Below, piece after piece: positions 34,470 to 44,166 of a DNA stretch of 64,000 nt. Below the pieces are notes generated by a model that worked only from the letters and a program-made list of their open reading frames with translations, searched no databases and had not been told where the DNA came from. The first letter of the stretch is position 1, and the number at the start of each line of letters is the position of its first letter. The position numbers and the translations under genes were made by a program. The stretch covers positions 124,001 through 188,000 of the forward strand of contig NZ_JAGFUX010000004.1 of assembly GCF_017601095.1 (NCBI RefSeq), in the 5' to 3' direction. Origin of the DNA: Streptococcus suis (GTDB lineage: Bacteria > Bacillota > Bacilli > Lactobacillales > Streptococcaceae).

Positions 34470-34504
34470 AAAGCCTTGTAAGTTTAGTCTTACAAGGTTC
34501 TTTT
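34470..34504. terminator. Terminator between the regulator and acyltransferase genes
   Basis: CCTTGTAAG (34474-34482) pairs with CTTACAAGG (34489-34497), followed by TTCTTTT; the upstream A run makes it usable on the minus strand as well. It overlaps the last codons of the minus-strand gene. Confidence 0.85.
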
Positions 34505-35488
34505 ATGCTTAATGATTAACCAGCTGAGCAGTTGGCAAGTGATGATGGTGATAAAGAAAACCAGCCAGCCTTTCTGTATTTTGGTCAGGGAACTAGTTTC
34601 TAGGAAGAAAAAGCTGACTTCGACTGGGATAACATGGATAAAATAATAATAGCTGGCGTATTCTTTGAGAAATTGAAATTCCTTTTGGCGGAAGAGGTCT
34701 GTAGTTAGGGTCCAGGCGACTAGATAGGCTGTGAATGGAATCAGGCTAAATAGAAAGTTTTTGTCGTAGCCCTGATTGAGATAGATGATTGTAGCCTCAA
34801 AAGTTAAAAGAGCTATGCAGACAAGTAGTTTGTTTTTTTGTCGGTATTGGAAAATGGGTTGATTGAGTTTGTCGGCTAGATAAAAGCCTGTCATGACAAA
34901 AATCGGTGCGTAGAAGAGACCGTTGCGGCTGGTGAAAAAGAAGGTTTTGTAGCTGTCAAATGCGGTCAGGAAAATCGATTCTGCCAGGTAGGAGGCGTAG
35001 GTTTCGACTGAGCCTAGAAGATAGAGAAGGCAGGCTAGACAAGCTGTGATGCGCCAGCCCCATTTCTCCAAGGAAAAATGGACGAGGATAAGACCTAGAA
35101 AGAAAGCAGGCATGTACCAGAGTTGGTAGCTGGTGCCGGTGTAGGTCAGACCGACCAGGAGTGCGAGGGGATAGTAGGGGAGGGGAATTTCTTGGAGTGT
35201 TAGGTAGATGAGGTAGAAGGGGAGGTATAGGATGGACCAAGTCAGGTATTGTTTGCTGTAGCGGATGAGGTATTGTTTGGAGAGGCTGGGGTAGTTGCGT
35301 CTGAGGAAGAAGCTGGCTGTGACCATGAAGTAGGGAACGACCATGCGACTAAAGATGGATTTTTGGATGAAGTGGAGCTGGTCTGCTTCAAATAGTCTGC
35401 GACAATGGAGGGCAATGACTAGAACAGCTCCCACGAATTGAAAGAGGGAGAGGAGCGAGGTGTTGAGTGGTTTTGGTTTGTTTGGCAT
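34490..35488 (-). CDS. Acyltransferase-3-family membrane protein
   Basis: A 332-residue integral membrane protein with about ten helices. The first cytoplasmic helix carries LFQFVGAVLVIALHCRR, with the conserved His of the acyltransferase_3 (OafA/WecH-like) family, and a second motif region follows at RMVVPYFMVTASFFLRR. Members O-acetylate cell-wall or surface glycans. No surface-sugar genes are adjacent, so the substrate is open. AAGGAAG precedes its ATG at 35488. Confidence 0.8.
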   Translation of the reverse strand: MPNKPKPLNTSLLSLFQFVGAVLVIALHCRRLFEADQLHFIQKSIFSRMVVPYFMVTASFFLRRNYPSLSKQYLIRYSKQYLTWSILYLPFYLIYLTLQEIPLPYYPLALLVGLTYTGTSYQLWYMPAFFLGLILVHFSLEKWGWRITACLACLLYLLGSVETYASYLAESIFLTAFDSYKTFFFTSRNGLFYAPIFVMTGFYLADKLNQPIFQYRQKNKLLVCIALLTFEATIIYLNQGYDKNFLFSLIPFTAYLVAWTLTTDLFRQKEFQFLKEYASYYYFIHVIPVEVSFFFLETSSLTKIQKGWLVFFITIITCQLLSWLIIKHKRTL

Positions 35489-35613
35489 GTTAACTTCCTT
35501 CTTTTTTCTTCCATTTTATCGAAAAAGGATGGATATGTAAATGTTTACAAGAATAGGAGATAGTCTACTTGAGGAAAGCTAAGTTAAGAGGAGAAGTCCA
35601 GTGAAAAATATGG

Positions 35614-35619
35614 TATAAT
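35614..35619 (+). promoter_or_regulatory. Extended -10 of the rnc-smc transcript
   Basis: TGG-TATAAT, a TG-extended -10, about 45 bases before rnc. A small CCTGC / GCAGG hairpin lies in the leader near 35629-35642. Confidence 0.6.
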
Positions 35620-35663
35620 AGTAAATAGCCTGCCTAAGCAGGTAAACTAGAAAGGAGCAGGAG

Positions 35664-36350
35664 ATGCACGCATTACAAAAAAAGCTGGCTCTTGAGTTTG
35701 GGATTGATTTTTCGGATTTAGCTTTGCTGGAAACGGCTTTTACCCATACTTCTTATGCCAATGAGCACCGCCTTCTAAAAATTTCACACAATGAACGCCT
35801 GGAATTTTTAGGAGACGCTGTTCTTCAACTCATTATTTCCAAATATTTGTACAAGAAATACCCTTATTTTCCAGAAGGGGAGATGTCCAAACTTCGCTCG
35901 ACATTTGTGCGGGAGGAGTCTCTGGCTGGTTTCTCTCGTGCCTGCGGTTTTGATCGTTATATCAGACTGGGCAAGGGTGAGGAGAAATCTGGCGGCCGCA
36001 ATCGGGATACCATTCTAGGAGATGCTTTCGAGGCTTTCTTGGGAGCTCTGCTATTGGACAAGGGAGAAAAGACCGTGGAGGCTTTTCTGTATCAGGTCAT
36101 GATTCCGCAGCTAGAGGTCGGAAACTTCGAGCGGGTAACGGACTACAAGACAGCCTTGCAGGAAATCTTGCAGGTCAACGGGGAAATCGCCATTAGTTAC
36201 CGAGTGGTTTCTGAATCGGGACCGGCCCATGACAAGATCTTTGAGGTGGAAGTCTTGGCAGAGGAGCGGGTCATTGGTTGTGGAAATGGTCGTTCCAAGA
36301 AATTAGCGGAACAGGCTGCTGCCAAAAATGCGGTGGAGGCCAGAGGATAA
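35664..36350 (+). CDS. rnc: Ribonuclease III
   Basis: Cuts double-stranded RNA in rRNA maturation and RNA decay. The 228-residue protein has the RNase III signature [14 protein letters not shown] (about 44-57) with its catalytic Glu and Asp, the second acidic set in DAFEAFLGA, and a C-terminal double-stranded-RNA-binding domain (about 155-226). AAAGGAG precedes ATG 35664. smc starts two bases after the stop, the usual streptococcal arrangement. Confidence 0.97.
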   Translation: MHALQKKLALEFGIDFSDLALLETAFTHTSYANEHRLLKISHNERLEFLGDAVLQLIISKYLYKKYPYFPEGEMSKLRSTFVREESLAGFSRACGFDRYIRLGKGEEKSGGRNRDTILGDAFEAFLGALLLDKGEKTVEAFLYQVMIPQLEVGNFERVTDYKTALQEILQVNGEIAISYRVVSESGPAHDKIFEVEVLAEERVIGCGNGRSKKLAEQAAAKNAVEARG

Positions 36351-36352
36351 GT

Positions 36353-39300
36353 ATGTATCTGAAATCAATTGAAATGCAAGGCTTCAAGTCCTTTGCAGAT
36401 AAGACCAAGGTGGTTTTTGACCGTGGGGTGACCGCTGTGGTGGGGCCAAACGGTTCTGGAAAATCCAATATTACGGAAAGTCTGCGTTGGGCTTTGGGAG
36501 AGTCTTCTGCCAAGAGCTTGCGGGGCGGAAAAATGCCAGATGTTATCTTTGCGGGGACGGAAAGTCGTAAGGCTTTGAACTATGCCTCGGTAGTGGTGAC
36601 CTTGGACAATGCCAGTGGCTTTATTTCGGATAAGTCCAAGGAAATCAAGGTGGAACGCCATATTTATCGGTCTGGTGATAGTGAGTACCTGATTGACGGC
36701 AAGAAGGTCCGTTTGCGTGATGTGCATGATCTCTTCATGGATACAGGTCTGGGTCGGGATTCCTTCTCTATCATTTCCCAAGGGCGTGTAGAGGCGATTT
36801 TTAATTCCAAGCCAGAAGAGCGTCGGGCGATCTTTGAAGAAGCGGCAGGGGTACTCAAGTACAAGACCCGTAAGAAAGAAACCGAAAGCAAACTGGCTCA
36901 GGCTCAGGATAATTTGGATCGCTTGGAAGACATCATCTACGAGCTTGACAACCAGGTCAAACCCTTGGAAAAACAAGCCCAGACGGCTAAACAATTCTTG
37001 GAACTAGATGGACAGCGTAAGGAGCTGTATCTGGACGTTTTGGTTGCTCAGGTCCTTGCTGGTCGTGAAAAATTGACAGCCAATCAGGAGGAGTTGGAAG
37101 CCGTTAAGGCGGATTTAACCAACTATTATGAGCTCCGTTCAAACTTGGAGCAGGAAAATCAAGATTTGAAACAGCAACGGCACCACTTGACCGAGCAAGT
37201 GGAGAGAGAGCAGGCTGTTCTCTTGGACCTGACCAAGCTAATCAGTGACCTGGAACGGAAAATCGAAGTCCACAAGCTAGAATCCAGCCAGAACGAATCC
37301 AGCAAGCAAGAAGCCCAAGACCGCTTGCAGACCTTGCAAGAGAAACGGGACAAGCTCAGCCAGCAGGTTGCAGGAAAAACAGAAACTATTGCAGATCTGA
37401 ACAGCAAATTGGCTACTATCAAGGGTCAGATTGCAGAGTTGGAAAAAGAAATTGCCTACTTCTCAGAAGATCCTGAGCAGGTCTTGGACCACCTGCGTGA
37501 GCAGTATGTGGGGCTTTTGCAAGAAGAAGCAGATCTGTCTAACAGCTTGACCAAGGTAGAGCAGGACATTGCCAACCAGATTCGTCTATCCGAAAGCAAG
37601 TCAGAAGAAGTCCGTCGCTTGCAGGACGAAAAGGAAGCTGTAGCGGTAGAGGTTGAAATGAGCCAGGATGAGCGAAGCCAGGCAGAATCCAATCTTAGTC
37701 AGCTTTTGAAAGACTATCAACAACAGGCTCAGGCTGTTCAGTTAGCAGAACAGACCTACCAAAAAGAACAGGCAATGATGTTTGACCTCTTGGATCAGGT
37801 CAAGGCTAAGCAGGCTCGACAAGCTAGCCTAGAAGCGATTCTGAAAAACCATTCCAACTTCTATGCGGGTGTCAAGGCAGTCTTGCAGAATGCCCAGTCT
37901 ATCGGAGGCATTGTCGGTGCAGTTAGTGAACACTTGACCTTCGATACTTGCTACCAGATGGCTCTTGAAATCGCTTTGGGCGGTGCCAGTCAGAATATCA
38001 TCGTAGTGGACGAAGCGACTGCCAAGTCGGCTATCTCCTTCCTCAAACGGCAACGGCAGGGACGGGCGACCTTCTTGCCACTGACCACCATTAAGCCTCG
38101 ACAGATTGCCAGTCATCACGAGGCAACTTTGACGACAGCGACTGGTTTTCTTGGTTTGGCCAGCGATTTGGTGACCTATGAGCCGCGACTCAGCAATATT
38201 TTTCAAAATTTACTGGGAACCATTGCCATTTTTGACACGGTTGACAATGCCAACCAAGCTGCTCGTGCAACCAAGTTCCAAGTGCGGATGGTGGCCTTGG
38301 ACGGCTCTGAAATCCGTCCGGGAGGAGCCTTTTCCGGCGGTAGCAATCGCACCAATAACACCACCTTCATCAAACCTGAGTTGGACCAGTTACTTGGAGA
38401 AATATCAGAGCTTTCTAGTCAGTTGAAAACCCAAGAAGACAAGGTGACTGACCAAAAAGTTAGTCTGGACCAGGCTCGGCAAGAGCTTGAAACGATTAAA
38501 AGCCAAGGCGAAGAAGCTCGTCTGGCAGAGCAAGAAATTCGTCTCCGTCATGAGCAAGCAGAAGCTCGTTTACAACAAATCAAGAGCCTATATGACCTCC
38601 AAGTTAGCCAGACCAGTCCGACTATTTTGACAGAACTGAAAGACTTGGAAGCTGGCTATAAGAAAGACCTAACAGTCTTGGCAGCGAAGAAGGATCAGCT
38701 CAACCAGCAGATTGAAGAAGTTAAGAACAACCGCGATGCCATTCAAGAAAATCTGACCAACTTACAAGGTCAACTGTCTAGCTTGAAATTGGACCAGACC
38801 CAGTTTGTCAGTCAGCTTGGTTTTGAGCAGCCAGACCTGACACGGTTGCAGGAAGAAGTAGCAAGCACAGAAAAGGAAATCGGTCTGTTAGAAGACATCA
38901 TCAATCAGAAAACCGTTGCTATGGATGATACCAGCATTGATGTTTTACAAGACCAACTGCAAGCAGCCCTTGCTAAACAAACAGAAACCAATCAAATTCA
39001 GATTCGTCTCAAGTTTGAATTGGAAGATATTGACGGGCAGTTTGAAGACTTAGAAGGTCGCTTGGACCAGGCTCGTTTGAAGAATGATGATCTGATTCGC
39101 AAGCAGGCTAAGCTAGAAGCGGACTGTGAGCAGGCTGGCGACAAGCTCATGGGCTTGCTGTCCAATCTAAGTGAGCAATACAAGATGACCTTTGAAGAAG
39201 CTCAAAGTAAGGCCAAAGCAGTGGAGAATCTGGCTCAGGCAGAGGGACAGGTCAAGGACTTGGAGCGAGCTATTCGTGCCTTGGGACCAGTTAACTTGGA

Positions 39301-39892
39301 TGCTATTGAGCAGTATAATGAGGTCAATAACCGTCTGACCTTCCTCAATGAACAGCGTACGGATATTTTGTCGGCGCGTGATTTGCTTTTGAATACTATT
39401 CATGAGATGGATGATGAAGTCAAGGAACGCTTCAAAGTGACCTTTGAAGCCATTCGCGAAAGTTTCAAAACGACCTTCAAACAGATGTTTGGCGGTGGCT
39501 CTGCGGACTTGATGTTGACCAGTCCAGACATACTGACTGCGGGTGTGGAGATATCTGTCCAGCCTCCGGGTAAGAAAATCCAATCGCTCAACCTGATGTC
39601 TGGTGGCGAAAAAGCCCTCTCGGCCCTCGCTCTGCTATTTTCCATTATCCGCGTCAAGACCATTCCTTTCGTCATCTTGGACGAGGTGGAGGCAGCCTTG
39701 GATGAGGCAAATGTTAAGCGTTTTGGGGACTACCTCAATCGCTTTGACAAGGATAGCCAGTTTATCGTCGTGACCCACCGGAAAGGGACTATGGCGGCGG
39801 CGGATGCCATGTATGGGGTGACCATGCAGGAATCTGGCGTGTCCAAGATTGTTTCGGTTAAACTGAAAGATGTGGAGGATTTTGCAAAATAG
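36353..39892 (+). CDS. smc: Chromosome condensation protein SMC
   Basis: ATPase of the SMC-ScpAB condensin that organises and segregates the chromosome. The 1179-residue protein has Walker A GPNGSGKS at 31-38, long coiled-coil arms, a hinge at about 505-640, the ABC signature LMSGGEKALSALAL near 1082 and Walker B FVILDEVEAALDEAN near 1108. ATG 36353 is chosen as the canonical MYLKSIEMQGFKSFADKT start; the open codons before it lie in rnc. A terminator follows. Confidence 0.98.
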   Translation: MYLKSIEMQGFKSFADKTKVVFDRGVTAVVGPNGSGKSNITESLRWALGESSAKSLRGGKMPDVIFAGTESRKALNYASVVVTLDNASGFISDKSKEIKVERHIYRSGDSEYLIDGKKVRLRDVHDLFMDTGLGRDSFSIISQGRVEAIFNSKPEERRAIFEEAAGVLKYKTRKKETESKLAQAQDNLDRLEDIIYELDNQVKPLEKQAQTAKQFLELDGQRKELYLDVLVAQVLAGREKLTANQEELEAVKADLTNYYELRSNLEQENQDLKQQRHHLTEQVEREQAVLLDLTKLISDLERKIEVHKLESSQNESSKQEAQDRLQTLQEKRDKLSQQVAGKTETIADLNSKLATIKGQIAELEKEIAYFSEDPEQVLDHLREQYVGLLQEEADLSNSLTKVEQDIANQIRLSESKSEEVRRLQDEKEAVAVEVEMSQDERSQAESNLSQLLKDYQQQAQAVQLAEQTYQKEQAMMFDLLDQVKAKQARQASLEAILKNHSNFYAGVKAVLQNAQSIGGIVGAVSEHLTFDTCYQMALEIALGGASQNIIVVDEATAKSAISFLKRQRQGRATFLPLTTIKPRQIASHHEATLTTATGFLGLASDLVTYEPRLSNIFQNLLGTIAIFDTVDNANQAARATKFQVRMVALDGSEIRPGGAFSGGSNRTNNTTFIKPELDQLLGEISELSSQLKTQEDKVTDQKVSLDQARQELETIKSQGEEARLAEQEIRLRHEQAEARLQQIKSLYDLQVSQTSPTILTELKDLEAGYKKDLTVLAAKKDQLNQQIEEVKNNRDAIQENLTNLQGQLSSLKLDQTQFVSQLGFEQPDLTRLQEEVASTEKEIGLLEDIINQKTVAMDDTSIDVLQDQLQAALAKQTETNQIQIRLKFELEDIDGQFEDLEGRLDQARLKNDDLIRKQAKLEADCEQAGDKLMGLLSNLSEQYKMTFEEAQSKAKAVENLAQAEGQVKDLERAIRALGPVNLDAIEQYNEVNNRLTFLNEQRTDILSARDLLLNTIHEMDDEVKERFKVTFEAIRESFKTTFKQMFGGGSADLMLTSPDILTAGVEISVQPPGKKIQSLNLMSGGEKALSALALLFSIIRVKTIPFVILDEVEAALDEANVKRFGDYLNRFDKDSQFIVVTHRKGTMAAADAMYGVTMQESGVSKIVSVKLKDVEDFAK

Positions 39893-39898
39893 ACTTAG

Positions 39899-39926
39899 AA
39901 CCCTTGGGATTTTCTCAAGGGTTTTG
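39899..39926 (+). terminator. Terminator of rnc-smc
   Basis: AACCCTTG pairs with CAAGGGTT (39916-39923), followed by TTG. The T run is short. A TG-extended TATAAT (39940-39945) for the next genes follows. Confidence 0.65.
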
Positions 39927-39971
39927 TCTGTGGATATGGTATAATATAAGGAGTAGGAAAAGGGGAAGAAG

Positions 39972-40784
39972 ATGACGTATAAGAAAATAATCGCGACAGA
40001 TATGGATGGGACATTTTTGCGAAATGACCATGGATTTGATGCCACTCGCCTGCGGAATTTGCTAGTGAAATTTCAGGAAAATGGCTACTTGTTTGTAGCA
40101 GCAAGTGGGCGTTCTCTGCCGAGTCTCAAACAGTTGTTCGAGGAATTTTTAGATGATATTGCCTTGGTAGCTGAAAATGGGGCTGTAGTCGTTTATCGAA
40201 ATCAAACTATTTATTTAGATGATCCGATCGAGCCAGAGACTTATCTATCCTTGGTGGAAAAGCTGGTTAAGAGTGGTTATGTGGCTCCACAACATGTTAC
40301 CTTGTCTGGCTTGAAGGCATCTTATATGCTGGAAACTTTAGAAGATAAGCTATACAAGGAGCTATCAGATTATTACCAAGACATTGTCCTGCTTCCACGA
40401 TTTGAGGATATTTCAGAAGATATTATCAAGTTAAATCTTTATATTGGTGAGGATATTCGAGCAGAAGCGCAAGAATGGATAAATCAACATTTTCAACAAT
40501 TAACTGCGGTAACGACTGGATTTACTTCGATTGATATTATTTTGTCAGGTGTACACAAGGGAATTGGCATATCTAAGTTGTGCCAACACTTTGGATTGAC
40601 AGGAGATGATCTAATTGCCTTTGGAGACAACCAAAATGATCTGGAGATGTTAAAACAGGCAGCAGTCTCAATCGCAACTGCGAATGCCATAGATGAGGTA
40701 AAGGCTCAAGCAGACCTAGTCATTGGTCATTGTGATGATGAATCTGTCATAGAATACATGGAGGAATTAGTAAATGGCAATTAA
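39972..40784 (+). CDS. Cof-type HAD phosphatase (first)
   Basis: A 270-residue haloacid-dehalogenase-superfamily hydrolase of the Cof/IIB type. Motif I is DMDGTF at residues 10-15 with the nucleophile Asp, motif II ASGR near 44, and motif IV FGDNQNDLEM near 218. Such enzymes remove phosphate from small metabolites such as sugar phosphates or flavin precursors. AAGGGGAAG precedes the start. The next, related gene overlaps by 11 bases, and ftsY follows, the standard streptococcal smc-Cof-Cof-ftsY order. Confidence 0.9.
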   Translation: MTYKKIIATDMDGTFLRNDHGFDATRLRNLLVKFQENGYLFVAASGRSLPSLKQLFEEFLDDIALVAENGAVVVYRNQTIYLDDPIEPETYLSLVEKLVKSGYVAPQHVTLSGLKASYMLETLEDKLYKELSDYYQDIVLLPRFEDISEDIIKLNLYIGEDIRAEAQEWINQHFQQLTAVTTGFTSIDIILSGVHKGIGISKLCQHFGLTGDDLIAFGDNQNDLEMLKQAAVSIATANAIDEVKAQADLVIGHCDDESVIEYMEELVNGN

Positions 40785-41586
40785 GTTGATTGCGTTGGAC
40801 TTGGACGGAACCTTGCTGACATCGGATAAACGGATTTCAGAGGCCAATAAAAAAGCTTTAAAGGCTGCACGTGATCGAGGTGTCTATGTGGTTTTGACAA
40901 CTGGCCGTCCCTTACAAGCCATTGGCGCTTTTTTGGAAGAATTGGATTTGCTGGGTGAAGAACAGTATTCCATTACCTTTAATGGTGGTCTGGTTCAAGA
41001 AAATACAGGTCGGGTTTTGGATAAGGTAGGCTTTACCATCGAGGAAGTGCGTGCCATTCGTCAGGTGACCAATGAGTTAGATTTGCCACTTGATGCAGTC
41101 TATGGAGGGGATGTATACTCTCTACCAGCTGCCCACGAATCTCTCTATTTAACTGCTAACCCTCTTTTGAATAAAATCAAGGTGACTGATGACGAATTGC
41201 CAGAGGACTTCGTTTACAATAAGGCAGTATCAGCAGTAGATGCAGATTTCTTGGATGCACAAATTCCGAAAATTCCTGCGGAATTGCACGAACGTTTTGA
41301 GATTTTCAAATCGCGTGATATTTTACTTGAGTGGAGCCCCAAAGGTGTCCACAAGGCAAATGGTTTGGCTAAGTTGATAGCTCATCTAGGCATTGACCAG
41401 TCAGAAGTCATGGCCTGTGGTGATGAAGGTAATGACTTGTCTATGATCGCATGGGCAGGTTTGGGTGTTGCCATGGCCAACGCAACTGATGAAATCAAGT
41501 CGGCTGCCAAGCTTGTTCTGCCAAAAACCAACGATGAGGATGGGATTGCCTGGGCAATCGAACATTATGTATTAAACGAGGACTAG
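40774..41586 (+). CDS. Cof-type HAD phosphatase (second)
   Basis: A second 270-residue Cof-type hydrolase, with motif I DLDGTLL at residues 9-15, motif II TTGRPL near 44, the Lys-bearing SPKGVHKANGL and motif IV CGDEGNDLSM near 213. It resembles sugar-phosphatase members such as YidA, but the substrate is not shown. It overlaps the first phosphatase gene and stops one base before ftsY, implying co-transcription. Confidence 0.92.
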   Translation: MAIKLIALDLDGTLLTSDKRISEANKKALKAARDRGVYVVLTTGRPLQAIGAFLEELDLLGEEQYSITFNGGLVQENTGRVLDKVGFTIEEVRAIRQVTNELDLPLDAVYGGDVYSLPAAHESLYLTANPLLNKIKVTDDELPEDFVYNKAVSAVDADFLDAQIPKIPAELHERFEIFKSRDILLEWSPKGVHKANGLAKLIAHLGIDQSEVMACGDEGNDLSMIAWAGLGVAMANATDEIKSAAKLVLPKTNDEDGIAWAIEHYVLNED

Positions 41587-41587
41587 T

Positions 41588-42862
41588 ATGGGATTATTTG
41601 ATCGATTATTTGGACAAGAAAAACAAGAAGAGCAAGTCTCTCTTGTTGAGGAAGTGGAGACGGAACAGTTAGATTCTAGTGAAGACACAGAAGTATCTGA
41701 AACTGAATCAGTTGCTCAAGAAACTGCTGTTGCAGAGGATCCTGCGGAGAATGCAGACCTCTCAGCAGAGCAAGAAGCTCAAAAACAACGGACTTTGGAT
41801 ATGATGGCCCAGTATTATGCTGCCAAGGAGGCTGCTGCGGCCCGTGTCAAAGAAGCACAGGAGCTGGGGCTTGACCCAGCTATTCAAACCAAGGCCAAAG
41901 AAGAGCCTGTTGAGGAAGTTGTTCCAGTAGAGCAAGAAAGTGAGCAGGACAAGTACCAGCGGACCTTGAAAAAGACCCGTACAGGCTTTGGGGCAAGGCT
42001 CAATGAGTTCTTTGCCAACTTCCGTTCGGTTGATGAATTATTTTTCGAAGAGTTGGAAGAAATGCTGATTTTGTCAGACGTAGGTGTGCAAGTTGCTTCT
42101 ACGCTGACAGAGGAGCTCCGCTATGAAGCCAAGCTACAGAAGGCTAAAAAGACGGAAGAACTCCGCCGGGTTATCATCGAAAAGTTAGTGGATATTTACG
42201 AAAAAGACGGTCAATTCAGCGAGCAGATCAACTTCCAAGACGACCTAACGGTCATGCTCTTTGTCGGTGTCAACGGTGTTGGGAAGACGACGTCTATCGG
42301 TAAGTTGGCCTACAAGTACAAGCAGGCTGGCAAGAAGGTTATGTTGGTCGCAGCGGACACCTTCCGTGCGGGTGCGGTAGCCCAGCTGGTCGAGTGGGGA
42401 CGTCGTGTCGATGTGCCAGTGGTCACTGGTCCTGAAAAGTCAGACCCAGCCAGCGTGGTCTTTGATGGGGTAAAACGTGCCGTGGCAGAAGGCGTGGATA
42501 TTCTCATGATTGACACAGCAGGTCGCTTGCAAAATAAAGAAAACCTCATGGCAGAGCTGGAAAAAATCGGTCGCATCATCAAGCGGACTCTGCCTGATGC
42601 ACCGCATGAAACCCTCTTAGCGCTAGATGCCTCGACAGGACAAAACGCCCTTAGTCAAGCCAAGGAATTTGCGAAAATTACTCCATTGACAGGTCTTGTT
42701 TTGACCAAGCTAGACGGTACTGCAAAAGGTGGCGTCGTTCTGGCTATTCGTCAGGAGTTGGATATTCCTGTTAAACTGATAGGTTTCGGTGAGAAAATCG
42801 ATGACATTGGAGAATTTAAATCCGAAGAGTTCATGCGTGGACTTTTAGAGGGATTGGTGTAA
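41588..42862 (+). CDS. ftsY: Signal recognition particle receptor FtsY
   Basis: GTPase that docks SRP-ribosome complexes at the membrane for co-translational insertion. The 424-residue protein has a strongly acidic A domain (about 10-120), the N domain, and a G domain with GVNGVGKT at 227-234, DTAGRLQ and TKLDGTAKGG. It starts one base after the upstream phosphatase gene and ends at a terminator. Confidence 0.97.
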   Translation: MGLFDRLFGQEKQEEQVSLVEEVETEQLDSSEDTEVSETESVAQETAVAEDPAENADLSAEQEAQKQRTLDMMAQYYAAKEAAAARVKEAQELGLDPAIQTKAKEEPVEEVVPVEQESEQDKYQRTLKKTRTGFGARLNEFFANFRSVDELFFEELEEMLILSDVGVQVASTLTEELRYEAKLQKAKKTEELRRVIIEKLVDIYEKDGQFSEQINFQDDLTVMLFVGVNGVGKTTSIGKLAYKYKQAGKKVMLVAADTFRAGAVAQLVEWGRRVDVPVVTGPEKSDPASVVFDGVKRAVAEGVDILMIDTAGRLQNKENLMAELEKIGRIIKRTLPDAPHETLLALDASTGQNALSQAKEFAKITPLTGLVLTKLDGTAKGGVVLAIRQELDIPVKLIGFGEKIDDIGEFKSEEFMRGLLEGLV

Positions 42863-42865
42863 TAT

Positions 42866-42905
42866 TGAAAAAAAGTCGTTAGTTGAAAAACTAGCGACTT
42901 TTCTT
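42866..42905. terminator. Bidirectional terminator after ftsY
   Basis: AAAAGTCGTTAGTT pairs with AACTAGCGACTTTT (one G-T pair) with A and T runs on both sides. It also serves the minus-strand acetyltransferase gene, whose stop it overlaps. Confidence 0.9.
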
Positions 42906-43448
42906 ATCTGTATGCAGTAGGGAGTAAATGGCAATATCCACAATACCACGATTGTTTCGAGCGGCTTGTCGGAGCGTTCCTTCATAGGTCATACCAACTT
43001 TTTCCATGACACGACCAGAAGGACGATTTTCACTATCGTGAACAGCCGTAATCCGTAAACAACCAACTTCTTCCAGCAGAAAGTGAGTGACTGCTTCAAG
43101 CGCTTCGGGCATATAATTTTGTCCCCACCATTTACTGCCTAACACCCAGCCCAATTCAGCAGCTTGGACTCTTTCATCAAGGCTGACAACGGAAATATCT
43201 CCAATAGGTTGCTGATTTTCTTTGAGCTCAATTACCCACCTGTACGCTTTTTCTTGTGAATAGGATTGAAGACAGAACTGGACGTAGTCTTCAGTATCTT
43301 GGAGTGTCTGATGAGTTGGCCAGGTCAGATAGGTACTAACCTTTTCATCTGAAGTCCAGTTTTGGAAAACGGGCTCAACATCTGTTGCTTGAAAAGGGCG
43401 CAAAATTAGTCGTTCTGTTTCTAAAATCTGAGTTCCTTTATGTTGCAT
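42891..43448 (-). CDS. GNAT acetyltransferase, RimJ/RimL type
   Basis: A 185-residue acetyl-CoA-dependent transferase. It begins with the typical TERLILRPFQATD and has the GNAT core, including AELGWVLGSKWWGQNYMPEA and the CRITAVHDSENRPSGRVMEKVGM end shared with ribosomal-protein N-acetyltransferases. The target is unknown. GAGGAGG precedes ATG 43448, which lies one base after the stop of the AlkD-like gene, so the two are translated together. Confidence 0.9.
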   Translation of the reverse strand: MQHKGTQILETERLILRPFQATDVEPVFQNWTSDEKVSTYLTWPTHQTLQDTEDYVQFCLQSYSQEKAYRWVIELKENQQPIGDISVVSLDERVQAAELGWVLGSKWWGQNYMPEALEAVTHFLLEEVGCLRITAVHDSENRPSGRVMEKVGMTYEGTLRQAARNNRGIVDIAIYSLLHTDKKSR

Positions 43449-43449
43449 C

Positions 43450-44124
43450 TCATTTCCTCCTCAACAATGCCTCAATCCAGTCGGGAGCATAGGCAGAAGT
43501 ACAGCCTTTTGGCACCTTCATATCGGAATAGACAGCAAGTTCCTGACCGATTGCAAGACCTTGCTCCAGATAGTCAGGATAGGCAACTGCAATCTCCACC
43601 AAGCATTGGTTCATGGTCCATTGGACAAGCGGGTCAGCGGTTTGCAAATGCTGGCGAATTTGGTCTAGAGTTTCTTCAATTTCTTGATTTGAAGCGGATT
43701 TGCCAGCAAAGTATTTGGCACGGAGGAACCAGCCTAGGCGTTGAAAGATAGCTGGTTTTTGGGCAAGCAAGGTTTCTTCCCAAACCCTGCTGTCTTTTCG
43801 TTTGCTGAGAATGATAGAAGCCAGCTTGTCTAAGACATTGACTGAAACCTCTCCATTGAGGCAGTTTTCTAGGTCAGCTTGGGGAAGCTGGTCAGGCTTG
43901 TTTTTGGCAATTTGAATGGCTAAATATTGTGCCTCTAGGACCCCTGTTTGCCAGAGTGGAACAAACAAGTCCAGTCGATTTTTATAGGCCTTGGCGATAC
44001 CAGAAATAGCTCCCATAGGAACGCCGTAGTAGGGCTTGGTTTCGCCAATTTTTTCATAGCGCTTGAGGGTGCCAGCATGACTGGCTGCTTCAAGTTGGGT
44101 GAGAATGGTATTTAGTTCAGTCAT
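43450..44124 (-). CDS. AlkD-like DNA alkylation-repair protein
   Basis: A 224-residue all-helical protein with HEAT-like repeats, of the DNA alkylation repair enzyme family. The pattern of conserved Trp and Asp residues (for example LFVPLWQTGVLEAQYLA and VWEETLLAQ) fits. AlkD removes bulky or cationic alkyl bases, but distant members may lack glycosylase activity and I cannot assign the catalytic Asp. ATG 44124 is preferred because GGAGA stands before it. Co-translated with the GNAT gene. Confidence 0.7.
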   Translation of the reverse strand: MTELNTILTQLEAASHAGTLKRYEKIGETKPYYGVPMGAISGIAKAYKNRLDLFVPLWQTGVLEAQYLAIQIAKNKPDQLPQADLENCLNGEVSVNVLDKLASIILSKRKDSRVWEETLLAQKPAIFQRLGWFLRAKYFAGKSASNQEIEETLDQIRQHLQTADPLVQWTMNQCLVEIAVAYPDYLEQGLAIGQELAVYSDMKVPKGCTSAYAPDWIEALLRRK

Positions 44125-44134
44125 AAATATCTCC

Positions 44135-44160
44135 GAAAAAAACTGGATGGCTCCAGTTTT
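44135..44160 (-). terminator. Terminator of zwf
   Basis: On the minus strand AAAACTGGA pairs with TCCAGTTTT around a 4-base loop, followed by TTT. It lies between zwf and the AlkD-like gene. Confidence 0.85.
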
Positions 44161-44166
44161 CATATA